A model generated the notes under the pieces. That model ran no database searches and was not told the DNA's origin. It worked only from the letters and a program-made list of their open reading frames with translations. Made by a program: the position numbers and the translations under genes. Positions 1-11,690 of a stretch of DNA of 64,000 bases are shown here, piece by piece. Source of the DNA: Anisodus tanguticus (Eukaryota > Streptophyta > Magnoliopsida > Solanales > Solanaceae); assembly GCA_034509755.1 (NCBI GenBank), contig CM067550.1, forward strand, positions 19,027,001-19,091,000. Direction: 5' to 3'. Each line of letters begins with the position of its first letter. The stretch's first letter is position 1.

Positions 1-302
1 TATGGGGGAGGTGGTGCCGATTTTCTCGCCCTTTACTCCTCTTGCTCGGATAATGACCCGTTTATTTTAGCTGTCGTTGGACGTTATCGCTTATGGGGGT
101 CTGAAAAGCCTTTTGACTTGGTCATTTGAGGCGCGTCTGCGTCTGAGTAGGTTCCAGTTGTACCTCTAACTGACAACTCGGCTGAGATACCTTGGTAGCC
201 GATGAAGTTCTTATAGTCGAGGTCTAGGAGTAAATTTAGCTCCGGAATAGTACGGTTGTCACTAAATTTGGCTAAACACTTAGCTACTTTTTATTGTTAA
301 CA
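1..302 (-). repeat. Partial LTR (3' LTR in element orientation)
   Basis: This matches 8970-9270 nearly base for base, including the unit beginning atgggggaggtggtgccgat. It ends in TGTTAACA at 302, against GTGTTAACA at 9270. The other end of the LTR lies outside the window. Confidence 0.85.
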
Positions 303-2252
303 ATTGCCCCTACATTAACTCGAGTGTGATTGTTGAGTTGATGTATCCGAAAGTAGCCGTCGTTTTAGTCTGACAGTCGCGCGTGTCACTTCAATCGTCT
401 CGTCTCTAGTACATGCAATGATGATTGCTTCTGAATTGGGTTTCCCCTTCAATCGAGGTGTCTTTATTACCACGAATCGGTCCTAATGTTTTCCAACCGT
501 GTATTCGAAGAGGTAGCCTTAATTCTGCTGTGCATTGAGATCTGCTTAAGAAGAGACATCTTTCTGAGAATTGTTTACTTGATCTCCGATCTCTTTCCTT
601 CTACATAAAAACCCTAATCTCGACCCTTTTCTTGCTCGGCTGCCATGGTTTCTTCTTCCTCTTCTCAGAAGATATACGGGACCACTTTAGCCGATAAAGA
701 CCTAACCAATGCCTTGGTCCTTGTTGATGAATAGTTGGTTCTGGCTTCGTATGGTAGGAAGGAACAAGGTGACATTCTTTTATCTCAACATCTTAGCCCG
801 GTGACCTATGACCTTCCCCCACCTACGATTGGTTCACTACCGACCGTTGTCCGGCTAACCTACGCACCTGGTCGACGACTATTCTTCTTAGGTGGACCGG
901 GTCAGGCCAGCCAAAGGAACCGAGTGGGAGCGTATGTGTCTTTATGACGCCATTGTACTATCGGGGTCTAATATCTCCTACAATATCGACCTCATATATG
1001 CATTTCTTGGTTATTGGTCGACTACCGCTAATGCTTTTGTTTTTCCCTGGGGGATGATGACTCCCACCCTTCTTGATGTAACGACGATACTAGGCCTTCC
1101 GATATTAGGTGTTGAAGCGCCTACCTTGAGTGAAATCAAAGTTCCCGACTTGGGGATTTTTGTTTCGAAAAATTCCTCCATCTATGGCTCATTCATGTCC
1201 ACTAACCGCCGAAGTTCGCCTCTTTCGGTCGTTGATGTTGAGCATCATGCTTTTCTGCTCTATTGGTTTAGCCGTTACTTCGTATGTACGGGCTCTTGTG
1301 CAATTGTCAAGGAGCTGGAGATTTATGTGGCTTTGGCCGTTTTAGGGGAAGATATCAGTTGGGCATCCCTCTTTTTGGCTTACTTGTACATGGCTTTGGG
1401 CGATGCTCACACTAGGTTAAGGGACTCTCAAAATCTGGATACTCTGGCCGGTCTTCTGTGGTTCTTACAATTGTGGATCACTTTGTATTTCCCGAGTTCA
1501 TCCTGCCGATTTTGATGGCAACCGTTCTCCGTTAGCTCTGTCGGTGTTAGCCGACACTCTTCGGGGAACACCTCTTGTGCCCCAGGATGTTTTCACTGCA
1601 GTCTCCACCCTGCATGGTCTGTCTCGAGACCATTACACAGATTAGCAACATGTATTTGAACAATGGGCCACTCCCGACTGGGTTCATTATATAGCCGATG
1701 ACAACCTTTCATTTTCCCGAGCGGAAGGTCATGAAACGAGTGTGGGGGCGTATCCTTACAGCTAGGGACCTTTGGAAGGCTTGATGCACAATTCTAGGCA
1801 TAATAAGTTGACCACGGAGCCCTATAGACCCAATTTTGTGGCACGACAATTTGGCTTGACTCAACACATACCATGGCCTCACTATAGTGTTGCTTATTCG
1901 ACCCATCGTTGCTCTCTAAATATCAAGCATACGGAGGAGGTAGATGCTTACAATCTCGATAAGCTTGTCTCTTTCGTCTGGCAGCCGCTCTCTCCAAGGG
2001 CCAACACCATTGTTGCTTTTGTTGACTGGTGGAAGGTAGCCAAAGAAAAATTCTTCCAATCCTCTCTGAGAGTCTACTGCGATCGGCTGATCCAGACAAG
2101 ACAGAGTGATCGGCTAGTCCAGCCGAAGAAGAAAAACCCAGTCGACGCTAAGTCAAGGACAAAAGAGGTCCCTTCAAAGGTGGTGTCCATTAGTTCGGCT
2201 AGTCCTACTGTCTCTTGGTCTTCCGTCAGGCTGCGGCAGCCGAAGGGAAAAG

Positions 2253-2334
2253 GTGAGTTGTTTTTCCTTTACACATATATTGGACAGAATTTCTTATACA
2301 TTCTAGGCTAACACTTCTTATGTATCTCCCTTAG
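2253..2334 (+). other. Inferred intron 1 of the PMD gene
   Basis: The donor is AAAAG|GTGAGT and the acceptor TCTCCCTTAG|GT after a T-rich stretch. Exon 1 as now read joins exon 2 one base out of frame, in keeping with the indels in exon 1. Confidence 0.5.
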
Positions 2335-2494
2335 GTTTGTTGATTTGGAAACCACTCCTACCAATGGATCTCCGTCGCCTACGCAATCTATTTTAAAGCA
2401 ATCCAGGCTAAGTGAAGGGGTTGTAATTTGTGAGCGTAAGGAAGAACGATCCCGCGGAGCCGAAGTCCATGTTTTTTAAGAGGAGGATGATGAG

Positions 2495-2571
2495 GTATAT
2501 CCCTTATCTGCCTCGACTACCTTTGTATCGGCTATCTCTCGTTACTCATGTTCCTTGGTTTTGTCTTTCAG
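2495..2571 (+). other. Inferred intron 2 of the PMD gene
   Basis: The donor is GATGAG|GTATAT and the acceptor TTGTCTTTCAG|GA. The 77-bp intron is phase 0 and connects the two flanking open frames exactly. Confidence 0.65.
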
Positions 2572-2748
2572 GAACCACTATTAATAAAGCACGATAAGCG
2601 GCGGAAAGTACATGGTGCCTCTCTCCATGCCGGAGGGACGTCTTCTTTGGCTCGTACTTCTGAACACCTGCAGGATTCTCCATCGGCTAGCCTCGATATC
2701 AGAGTTTCTTCAGTTGAGGTAGTCGACGAGGTTGACGTAACCGTAGAG

Positions 2749-2832
2749 GTATACCCTTTTCCTTTCATTCTTATTACCAACTGTCTCTAAACTCTTGCCT
2801 TTCTTCTGAAACTGTCTTTTTCTGTACATGAG
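2749..2832 (+). other. Inferred intron 3 of the PMD gene
   Basis: The donor is GTAGAG|GTATAC and the acceptor TGTACATGAG|AC after a T-rich stretch. The 84-bp intron is phase 0 and joins exon 3 in frame to the coiled-coil exon. Confidence 0.6.
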
Positions 2833-4148
2833 ACTATTGGAGATAATCCTTCGGCTGAAGCCCACCCAACAGACGGCTCAGAGGTACCAACTGAAATCAC
2901 CCCGAAAAATGTGCTTCTGTGCTACTTTGGCTTAGTCGACACTGCATCTCCACCAGCTTCGCCTGTTGGCATCCATCGAGAGCAAGTCGATGAATCTCTC
3001 TCCAAGGGAATTCCAACCACCAAAGAGGAGTTACATGCCCTGAGGGCTTCTTTGCACCGATTGTCGAAAGAAACAATGGATTCCCCGGCTCTGGCAGCCA
3101 CTTACAACGACATGGCTTTGGCTCTGAATGATTTGTTTGCTTTATATAAAACGACCAAAGATAGTCATGATGAGGTTGTCGCTGCTCTGCAACACTTGAT
3201 GTCTCTTCGGCAAGAGAAGAACTGCATTCAGATTTCTTTCAATAAGGTGAATGCAGTGAGGCAACAAAATGTTAACCAAAGAAATGATTTGCAGGAGCGG
3301 TTGTCCAAACTGTTAGTTGAGTTGGAGCGGATCCAGGCGGAGATATAGGCTATCACTCCGGCCATAGGTGTTTTAGACTCGGTTATTAGTGCCCATGACT
3401 CCTCCCATTCTTCTTTGTTCCGGCAGAGCCTTCAGTTGGATAGTGAAATCCAGGAACTCAGTAACCTGCAAATGGTTTGGGAGTTGGATCAAAAAGCAGG
3501 TAGCGAACGGCTGGCCAACCTGGAGAATGAATGGACTGGGTGGAAAATCTATCTAGTCCAATCAACACCGACAATCACTGCTCCCTCGCCAGTTGATCCT
3601 ATTGCTGAGTTGTCAGCTGATACCCTTATGGACTTGCCATCCGAAACAGTCATTGCTTCTGTTGTTAAAGAGGTATTAGCCGATACTCAAGCTTCTACCA
3701 AAGCCCCATCAACTGTAGTGGATGAGCCTTCACTGGGTGCTGAAAGGGAGGTCCATGTAGGAGCGGGAGCGGCTGAGATAGTGGCCGTTGATGTGCCTGG
3801 TGATGAAGAACAGATTGCAGCAATTATGGAAGACCAAGCAGCCGTTGATTCGGCTGATCTTGAGACTTCAATAGCTGATGAAGTAGTGCAGCCTTTTATT
3901 GGAGGTTATTGTGACCAGACAGCCGGTCTATGGATGTCATTTGCCCGTACATTCCCCAAATCGAAGGGAAATTAGCCTATTTTGTGACCAGGCAGTCGGT
4001 CTGTGGCTGTCGATTACTTATGCACGCCCCAAAATCAATAGGTAATATGTCTACCATTTATATTTCTTTTCCATGCATGTTCATCGCTTGATCCGCATTA
4101 CCGGCAACCCGTGAGTTCGCTACGAAGGGTCTTTTCTTAGTTTGGCGA

Positions 4149-4427
4149 TCATTTATCGATTTTACGATCTCTCATTTCAATCGGCGGGATGATTGTCAAG
4201 CTTAGTCTCCTTCGGTAAATCTCTTTAGGCCCTATATGTTTGTCATATGCTTTGTCCATTTTACGTTTACCGGCTTTGACTCTTATATGATTGTCAGTCA
4301 ATTTTCCTCCAACTGACCCAACTCCATTAGGATGGCCTGCTGATATTCTTCCAAACATAGAAAATTTGGTTTGGCAATATTGCCATAATGATATTAACTT
4401 CTGAGGACAACACTGCATCTTGGCCAT
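4149..4427 (-). CDS. Unrecognised open stretch downstream of protease
   Basis: A 92-aa minus-strand open frame lies between the protease and the antisense PMD gene. It is basic, with a Cys pair near the start and a run of Lys/Arg in the middle. I recognise no domain. It may be the remnant of the C-terminal end of the gag-pro polyprotein or chance coding in captured sequence. Confidence 0.2.
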   Translation of the reverse strand: MAKMQCCPQKLISLWQYCQTKFSMFGRISAGHPNGVGSVGGKLTDNHIRVKAGKRKMDKAYDKHIGPKEIYRRRLSLTIIPPIEMRDRKIDK

Positions 4428-4911
4428 AGATTTAGCCGATAGGATGTCGTCCCCATAGCTGTAGATTTGAAGTTCCTGATTGCTTATTTCATTTAAGACA
4501 TGTCATTGTAAAAGAGTTTATTCAAACTTTGCACAAAACATACACAACGCGGGGTACAACATAACACTCGTGTTTTGCACAAGCTTAGAACAAAGACAAA
4601 TAAAGTTAGGCGTAAAATTCCTTTCGGCATCTCATATGTTGTTGGCCGCCAGATCTGGTTTCTCATCATGGTTCCCCATCTGCGATACTTCGGCTATCCT
4701 TGCCTCATAATTTTAGGGCGGTTAGATGATGCCACAGATCACGTATGACTTGGGTTTCCTAAACCATTTAAATCTTTTAAGGTAAGCCGTGGCTCGGTTA
4801 ATTATTTTATTTCAAACCTTCTTGAGGTAAGATTACAGGATTCCTAAGATCCTTCTTCATACTGCTCCGTGACAGCTATGGGAGCCACATAGGGTGAGTA
4901 GAGGATAGCCT

Positions 4912-5594
4912 CTATGTTCTGAACCCCTGCTGGAATGGGTTATCATCCGCTGGGATGATTTCTATCTTTTCTCCTTCCCAAAAAATGAGTTTTTGATGCA
5001 TGGTAGAAGGAAGGCATCGGCTGGTGTGAATATAGTCCCTTCCCAGCATAATGGTGTAGGATGACTTTCCAACTATTACGAAGAAGGCAGACCTGACCAT
5101 CTTAGGACCTACAGTGATTTCTGCTACTAGAATCCCCAATGCTTCAGAAGCCTCTCCCATAAAGCTAGCCATTTTCATGTTAGTTGGGATGAGATATTCT
5201 CTGGGTTTTTTAGGCTTTTCAAAGCAAGCAACTGCATCACATTCAGCACATCCCCATTGTCGATGAACACTCGGCTAATAGTTTTGTCGTTAATGTACAC
5301 CTTCACATAGAGGGGCTTGAGGTGTTTAACCATCTCTTCCGTAGGTGAGCCAAATGCAGTGCTCAAAGTGTCCCTAGCTGTAGTATCGGCTATTGTTGCC
5401 CATTCTGCGTCTTCTACGCAAACATCACCTTCTAAGCTATCCAGCGCGGAGCGGCTGACCCAAAATTCACTTAGGATTAGGCTGACCATTTCAATGTCTG
5501 CCCACAACTCGTCAACCAAGTATTGGCTAAATAAATCGAGGATGAAGTCTCCTCCTTCATTCAATTCGGCTGACCAGGAGCTCATATCTTCCAT
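4912..5594 (-). pseudogene. Retropepsin-like protease of the Ty3-type element
   Basis: The upstream frame (5594-5175) contains LYVKVYINDK followed by VFIDNGDVLNVM, the usual layout around a gypsy retropepsin active site. The site here is Asp-Asn-Gly rather than Asp-Ser/Thr-Gly. The overlapping second frame (5178-4912) continues with ITVGPKMVRSAFFVI and MLGRDYIH, the flap and second half of such proteases. The two halves are in different frames, so there is an indel near 5178. The enzyme would cleave the gag polyprotein in the virus-like particle. It lies downstream of gag, as in Ty3/gypsy elements, but no RT follows it. Confidence 0.6.
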
Positions 5595-6169
5595 TTCTTG
5601 GAGACAAATGGGGATCGAGGTTCCTCTGTCGGGTTTTCGGTAGGGTGTTCATCCAACTATGATTGACCCGACATCTCTCCTTCAAGTGACATTGCCCTTG
5701 AAGCAACTAAGTCGAATGCCCGATCGATAGCCTCGGTTACGACAGACTTAGGAATCTCCTGATTTTTGGTTGCCTTGGTGTTGAAAATTAGATGCAATGT
5801 CTGTTACATCTTACGCAAGGTCTTGGCACGTTGCATCTTTCTTTTCTGAGTTCTAGATGCGACTCTCGGTGGTGCCTCTTTCTTTCCGGGAGCCTGATTG
5901 ATAGACCACTTCCCCTCTTCTGTATTGGCGGTTGATTTAATCATTCTCTGAGGTCTCATCTGGTCCTCATTTCTCGCCATGATATGCAAGGACGAAACAC
6001 CCTCGTTGATGTTAAACTCAACAATTCTCTGTTGGGTTGTATAGAGTGTTTCCTCATCTATTCGAGGCATGCTCAGCTACCTTTTGGTTGACATCTGTAC
6101 TTGCCCCTCAGGTCTATGCCTGGCGTCGATAGGGACCCTTCTGAGCCTCATGGTTTGTTCCTGAAGTTC

Positions 6170-8617
6170 TCATTCAATGTCCCTCGAGTATTTAGGGCGG
6201 CCATGAAAACTGCTCCTAGCTGGCTGCCTGTCATAATGAATGTCATGTAGGCTGCCTAACCGGTTGAACACAGAGGTCCTTGTGGCCTTCTCCCATTCAG
6301 TAGGTTTCTTTGGGACCCACACCATTTTCATCGATTGTTTCCCTTTGGTGTCCCTTGACTCATCGAGCTTAGCAAAATATACCATAGATATTGGAACTAC
6401 GGGAAAGGGATCGATATCAATGGACATTTCAACCATACTCTTGTCGGCTAGCTTGAACCTCCCCACCTTGATGCCCTTTTGGATCGCCTTTCTGAAGATC
6501 ACACAATTAGAAGTAGAGTGACTGTATGAATTATGCCACTTACAGTACTTCTTATCTTTTAGTTCCTTGGCAGACGAGATTCTATGACCATCAAGCAGCC
6601 GAATCTACTTATCTTTGAGCAGATGATCAAAGATCTGATATGCCTTCGTGATGTCAAACGAGTAACTCATTCTGTCATCAGATAGACTCATCTCCTTGCC
6701 TTTTACGGCTTTCAAGACTAGGCAAGAGTAAACATTACCCCTAACAATCTCGGCCACCATTGTGTCTGTCGAGCAATCGATTTCTGCTTCAATGATGGAT
6801 ACCAAGTGGGAGCCTCGATTTCGGCTGTCTCTTCTCCGTTCCTTTTCCTGAACGTACTGCTCTATTTGACTAGCCTTTTCGACTAACTGGCTCAGGTCAG
6901 AGCAAGATTGTCCTACCAGCTTCTTCTTTAACTGAGGGTGCATGTTGTTGATTATCATGTGGGCACACTCAAACTGGGGGAAGTGTATGGTGCATTTTCC
7001 AACCTTCTTTTTGAATCTCTCGATAAATTCGGTAGTTGATTCATCGATCTACTGCTTGAGATTTGTTAGATCAGTCACAGTAACCTGAGGTTGGGGCTAA
7101 TAGAACCTATTATAGAAGCAACCCTTCATGTCGGCCCAGCTCTGTACGGAATCAGGAGCCAAAGAGGAGTACCATGCGAATGTTGCTCCCATTAGAGAGA
7201 GGGGGAATAACTGCAACTTGTGATACTCATTCTGGTCAGCTTCGCCGCATTGGGCAGTAAATCTACCAATGTGCTCGATAGTGGATTTGCCGCTGTCGCA
7301 AGAGAAGATGGCAAACTCCGGTGTTTTGAATCCCATCGGCAAAGGTGCTATCCGATCTACCCAATCGGTGTAGGGCTTCTTATAAACAGGCATGCCCAAA
7401 TATTTCAGTTGGATGTCAAAGTACCTCCATATGGTATTAGCAATAATCTCTGGGTTTATCAGTTGTGACGTCCCCTATCGATTCTGTATTGGATTTGGCT
7501 AGTAGGCGTTCTGCACTGGCGGCCTTCATTCTACACTTTGTTGGACAGGGTTGTGGCCATTACCAATAGGTGGGGTAATGCCCCATGGCTGCTGTTGGAT
7601 ATGGCCACCAAAGCCTGCAACCTGAGCTCCTGTAAAGGCTAATGGAGCCTGAGGATAAAGTGGAACTGTGTTCCATGGTTGCTATCCTCGGACGTCGGCC
7701 GTTCTTAAAACGTTTACGCTTCCTGGAAGGTATGGATTGGGTACCGGCAATGACTACTGGAATGGTGTTCCGCTATAAACAGTGTCACCAGATAGCCAAG
7801 CTAAGTCATTGCCAGGGGCCATCGGCTGCCAACGTTGTTCGCTTGCATCGTAGGGCCATTTGTAGAAATGTATGGCATAACGGAAAGCAATCCAAAGTGT
7901 CCTGGAGCCTGAACTAGTCTCCGAGCCATGTTGATCTGCCCATACTGCACACTCGCTTGGTCAAGTGGCACGTTTTGCCCCACAAAGGTTCGGCGGCGAC
8001 CATGTAGTGAGCTGGTTGTCAGGCGATAGGGCTTGTGTTCCTAGGTGCGCTATCGGCTATGCCTGAGTAGGCACTGACTGATGCACATGCAGTTGAAGAA
8101 CAACACCAAGAATCACGATCTCATGCTGAACAACACCGCTCGTCAGATGGATGGCAGAACTAGCCGAACATTCTCCTGGGTGCATTCGGTTGGTTTCCAT
8201 CTCTCTCGCTTGCTGAACCTCATTATGTACCATCGGCTTCACAATGTCAGCCAACTGTTTAGAAACTTGGTACATAATATTGTGGATGCCCAAGTCAATC
8301 TGTTGTCTAATAAAAGACGTGGTCATTATGGTTGGACCTTCAGATTGGCTAGATTCTATCACAACTTGGGTTGATGGAGGAAGTGGAGGGGTATCCACCG
8401 ATGTAGGCATACCCGCGGAGGATGCTGGTTCGTTGTTCCTTCTAGGAGGATTTTGTTTAGGATGTGGACTGGACTCGAGGTTCATTTTCTTATCAGACCT
8501 TAGGCGCATACGCCAAGAATGATCCTGACCTGGAGAATCAAACTTTTCTATTAATTCACCTATGGTCCCACTGGGCGTGCCAAATTTATTCTCGCCCCAA
8601 ATTCTGCCTTTTGCCAT
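6170..8617 (-). pseudogene. Gag of the Ty3-type element
   Basis: The first Met at 8617 is about 110 bases past the LTR on the minus strand, a normal gag position. The N-terminal 186 residues are polar and Pro-rich. The capsid-type retrotransposon gag domain is at 7399-7097 (GKSTIEHIGRFTAQCGEAD, then LMGATFAWYSSL and WADMKGCFYNRFY). The region 6958-6605 continues with LSQLVEKASQIEQYV. A zinc-knuckle-like motif (CKWHNSYSHSTSNC) lies at about 6545-6500, followed by a basic stretch to 6170. This order is that of a Ty3/gypsy gag that forms the particle shell and binds RNA. Stops and frame changes separate the pieces, so it cannot make a full protein. Confidence 0.65.
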
Positions 8618-8726
8618 TTTATCGGCTAATAAAATCGGGAGACAAATTGATTCCTTAACTTAAGCGATTTGGGCTGGAAACAGAACTCTAATTTCCAATA
8701 ATGGGTTCCCCAACTACTCCAGAAAA

Positions 8727-9270
8727 TGTTAGGATGGTGGTGTGAGTAAACTAAGAGATAAGAAACATGAATACATCCGAGTAAAGTAAAAGTAAAGGAT
8801 AAAGTAAGGGATAAAAGATAAAGATAGACAAAATTTGAGTTGTTTGATTAATTGTATGTCCCTATATACAAAAAATATGTTCTATTTATAGTACAAAAAG
8901 AGGAAAAAAACTGTACAAACGTGCCCCCCATGTCAGTCATCAAATAACCCACCAAGTTTAATGGCCGACTATGGGGGAGGTGGTGCCGATTTTCTCGCCC
9001 TTTACTCCTCTTGCTCGGATAATGGCCCATTTTGTTTTAGTTGTCGTTGGTCGGTATCACTTTTGGCGGTCTGAAAACCCTTTTGACTTGGTCATTTGAG
9101 GCGTCTGTGACTGAGTGGGTCTTAGTCGTACCTCTAACTGACAACTCGGCTGAGATGTCTTGGTAGCCGATGAAGTTCTTATAGTCGAGGGCTAGGAGTA
9201 AATTCGACTCCGGAATAGTTCAGTTGTCACTGAATTCGGCTAAACACTTAGCTATTTTTTAGTGTTAACA
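8727..9270 (-). repeat. Complete LTR (5' LTR in element orientation)
   Basis: This 544-bp LTR begins TGTTAGG and ends GTTAACA on the plus strand (TGTTA/TAACA inverted ends). Its last 301 bases match 1-302. It contains repeats of cggctga and ccgatga type that also occur inside the element. The sequence beside it on the gag side (8701-8726) has no standard tRNA-Met binding site. Confidence 0.85.
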
Positions 9271-10145
9271 CACTCTCGACATTATCCATAGTCTGGAGAC
9301 AATCTTACTAATAAAGAACAAAAAAATAGAATAAAAAAGTTAAACAAGCAAATGAAAATGTTAGAGTGCTATATTTCTGAATTGAAGAAGAATGAAGAAA
9401 TATATTGTCACCATAAAATTTATTTAAAATAAAAAGAGAAAGAAAGAGAAACTAAAATCATTTTTGAAAGACTTCCCATTCATGCCACGAAGAAAACAAA
9501 ATTGGCCAAAAGAGGTGTCACATCATCTTTCTATTGTCAAGCTTTATATTATATATTGATATAAATCAATAATACAATTAAATCCTTTTATAACGGTCAT
9601 TTAATATAATATTATTTTATTGTAATAGGTATGTTTCTTTGAAGTCAATTTTATATCATAGTTTACTCCTTTATAATAACCTTATACCTATACTCTTAGT
9701 AAAATTACCTCTCTATAATAATTTTACTCAACTATCTACTTATTTTATGATAATTAATAAATAATCTATTAATTATATTTTATTAAAGACATGACTATAA
9801 TAATTTTGTAAGTTTCTACGAGGAATCAAGAACGTTAAGCACTCTTCTTTTACTTGAAATAAGAGAAATAAAAGATGAAGTTGTGACTATTTCTATTCTC
9901 CCCTTTCTTCATACCTTCCTCCTTATTTATATGCTATTAGATTTTTAAAATTTATAATTAATTAAATATAAATATTATGTGAGATTTAAATTACACTTAT
10001 TTTTTATAACATAAACAATTGAAAAAAGTGTTTTGGAGTAACTTCTTTTTTGGGTACAACAATTAAATAAAAATTTAAATGTTAAATGATCTTATAGAAA
10101 TTAAATACCATCCAATCTCTATAAAAGATAACAAAAGGCCACAAC
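9271..10145. other. AT-rich intergenic sequence
   Basis: Very AT-rich with no open frame worth naming and no clear terminal repeats. I see nothing functional in it. Confidence 0.6.
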
Positions 10146-10358
10146 TGTTAGAATATTATGTAAATCATATCATTATTATGTATTAATGTAGTATCATTTT
10201 ATATATGGTAGGTAGTAAAATGTTAATTAGGTAGAAGATTATTAGAGATTGATTAGGAAGATTAGGTATGATTGACTCTTCCTAATTACATGTATATGGT
10301 GTATATATTATGCCTTTTAAGGATGAATACATTGAGGAAATACTTTTAAAGTCTTACA
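10146..10358 (+). repeat. 5' LTR of copia element 1
   Basis: Begins TGTTAGAATATTATG and ends AGTCTTACA, directly before the primer site. Confidence 0.9.
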
Positions 10359-10371
10359 TGGTATCAAGAGC
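10359..10371 (+). other. Primer binding site, tRNA-Met type
   Basis: TGGTATCAAGAGC lies immediately after the LTR. It matches the common plant copia site TGGTATCAGAGC with a small change. Confidence 0.8.
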
Positions 10372-10509
10372 TTAAGGAAAGATCCAAAATTAGTTTATTT
10401 TCTTCCAAATTTTTGGTCATCTTTCTTCCTAGAACCCTAGTTGGCCGAAAATTTCTTCATTTTTTTTCTCTCTTACTCCATTATTAATTATCCTTCATCA
10501 CAACCAATT

Positions 10510-11690
10510 ATGTCTGAAACCAAATCATCATTTCACCATGTCCTTGCTGTCTCAAACATCAAAACACATGTTTCCATCAAACTAGAAATGGAAACTGTTC
10601 ATTATGCGACTTGAGCGGAATTATTCAAAATATGTTGTCGTGCTCACAAAGTTCTTCATCGTATAATTCCTCCAAAAGATGGTAAAGGGAAAGACATAAC
10701 AAATGATGCAGACAAGGAATTGTGGGATACACTTGATGCCACAGTCCTTGGTTGGATTTATGCAACAATCTCCACTGACTTGTTGCATACGATAATGGAA
10801 CCGGATTCAACAGCCATGGCGACGTGGGAACGCTTGCGAGATATTTTTCAAGATAACCAAAACTCTCGCGTTGTTACATTGGAACAAGAGTTCTCAACCA
10901 TTGACATGGCGGACTTCCCTAATGTTTCTACATATTATCAACGACTCAAAGAGTTGGCCGATCAATTAAGAAACGTTGGTTCACCGGTTACTAATAATCG
11001 ATTAGTCTTGCAATTAGTCGTTGGTCTCACCGACGTGTATAACGGCGTGGGAACTCTAATCCGTCAAAGTAATCCTCTACCACAGTTTTATCAAGCAAGG
11101 TCCATGCTTGTACTTGAAGAGTCGGGCTTGGTGAAAAGGCCTCAACTACTTCAAATTCCGCCATGCTTGCCACTCCTTCGAATGATGGTAATTTTTTTGA
11201 CCCTTCTCAACAAAATAAGGGACAAAAAGGACATCATAACAATAAAAATAAGGGTGGAAATCGCGGAAATAACAAAGGTGGAGGCCACCGAAAATTCGGT
11301 GGCGGTGGTAATGGCGTCAACACCAACTCCGGTGGTGGACAGTGGCAGCAGCCCAGTGGCAGGGGTGGCGGAGAGTGGCAGCAGCCCAATGGCTGGCAGT
11401 GGCCTTGGGCTATACCACCCAGCCTAGCCCCAACAGGCAATTGGGCCAGCAGCCCCAACAGGCCCACTGGCCAGCCACAACAAAACAGTGGGTATTTTCC
11501 ACCAACTTGGCAGCAGCACCAACAGGCCCAGCAGGCCCATTTCGCTAGGTCTGTTAACACAGGCAGTAGCAGTGGGCCTCAGCCGACCCAGTGGCATGAG
11601 GCCCATTCAACAGGGGCCCACCCCACCGAAATTGAGTTTGCCATGCACACTCTTGGACTTAATCCACCGGATTCAAATTGGTATATGGAC
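10510..11690 (+). pseudogene. Copia element 1 gag
   Basis: From ATG 10510 the frame reads MSETKSSFHHVLAVSNIK, then TGA at 10612 where related gags have Trp. It continues as a copia gag core (ELWDTLDATVLGWIY, then DIFQDNQNSRVVTLEQEF and QRLKELADQLRNVG) to about 11150, where the frame shifts. The next frame is a long Gly/Asn/Gln-rich linker rich in GGGG, QQP and GNRG units (11200-11600). It leads straight into the protease. No intact CCHC knuckle is visible. The protein would form the virus-like particle. Confidence 0.75.

Larger units (their letters stand above)
645..3975 (+). pseudogene. Plant mobile domain (PMD, aminotransferase-like) gene, spliced, broken
   Basis: Function is unproven. PMD proteins are found in plant genomes and in transposons; host members (MAIN, MAIL1) act in the nucleus in silencing. 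The candidate start ATG at 645 follows a leader and reads MVSSSSSSQKIYG. The PMD core reads well at 930-1515, with the hallmark FPWGMMTPTLLDV near 1050 and LLWFLQLW near 1465. Its C-terminal part, with RQFGLTQHIPWP, is near 1845. Exon 4 encodes a Glu/Gln/Leu-rich probable coiled coil (3000-3345 and 3415-3560) and an acidic tail to 3972. Three introns are inferred: 2253-2334, 2495-2571 and 2749-2832. The last two are phase 0 and join frames exactly. Breaks: TAG at 732, frame changes near 890 and between 1490 and 1770, TAA at 2477, TAG at 3346. The gene lies antisense to the gag and protease of the surrounding element. Confidence 0.7.
1..9270 (-). mobile_element. Ty3/gypsy-derived LTR element lacking pol, with antisense PMD gene
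   Basis: Two LTR copies in direct orientation bound a region whose minus strand encodes gag and an aspartic protease. The left LTR is cut by the window edge (1-302); the right one is complete (8727-9270) and has TGTTA...TAACA ends. On the minus strand the order is LTR, gag (8617-6170), protease (5594-4912), a 92-aa open stretch of unknown nature (4427-4149), then about 4 kb occupied by a plus-strand PMD gene, then LTR. I see no reverse transcriptase, RNase H or integrase motif on the minus strand, so the element would depend on enzymes from elsewhere. A purine-rich stretch (minus strand of 303-312) lies next to the left LTR as a polypurine tract should. Frames are broken throughout, so this copy is dead. 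Confidence 0.75.

Noticed and set aside
11234..11606. Pro/Leu/Cys-rich open frames on both strands across the gag linker of copia element 1
   Set aside because: They mirror the Gly/Gln/Asn-rich linker in the coding frame and have no support of their own.
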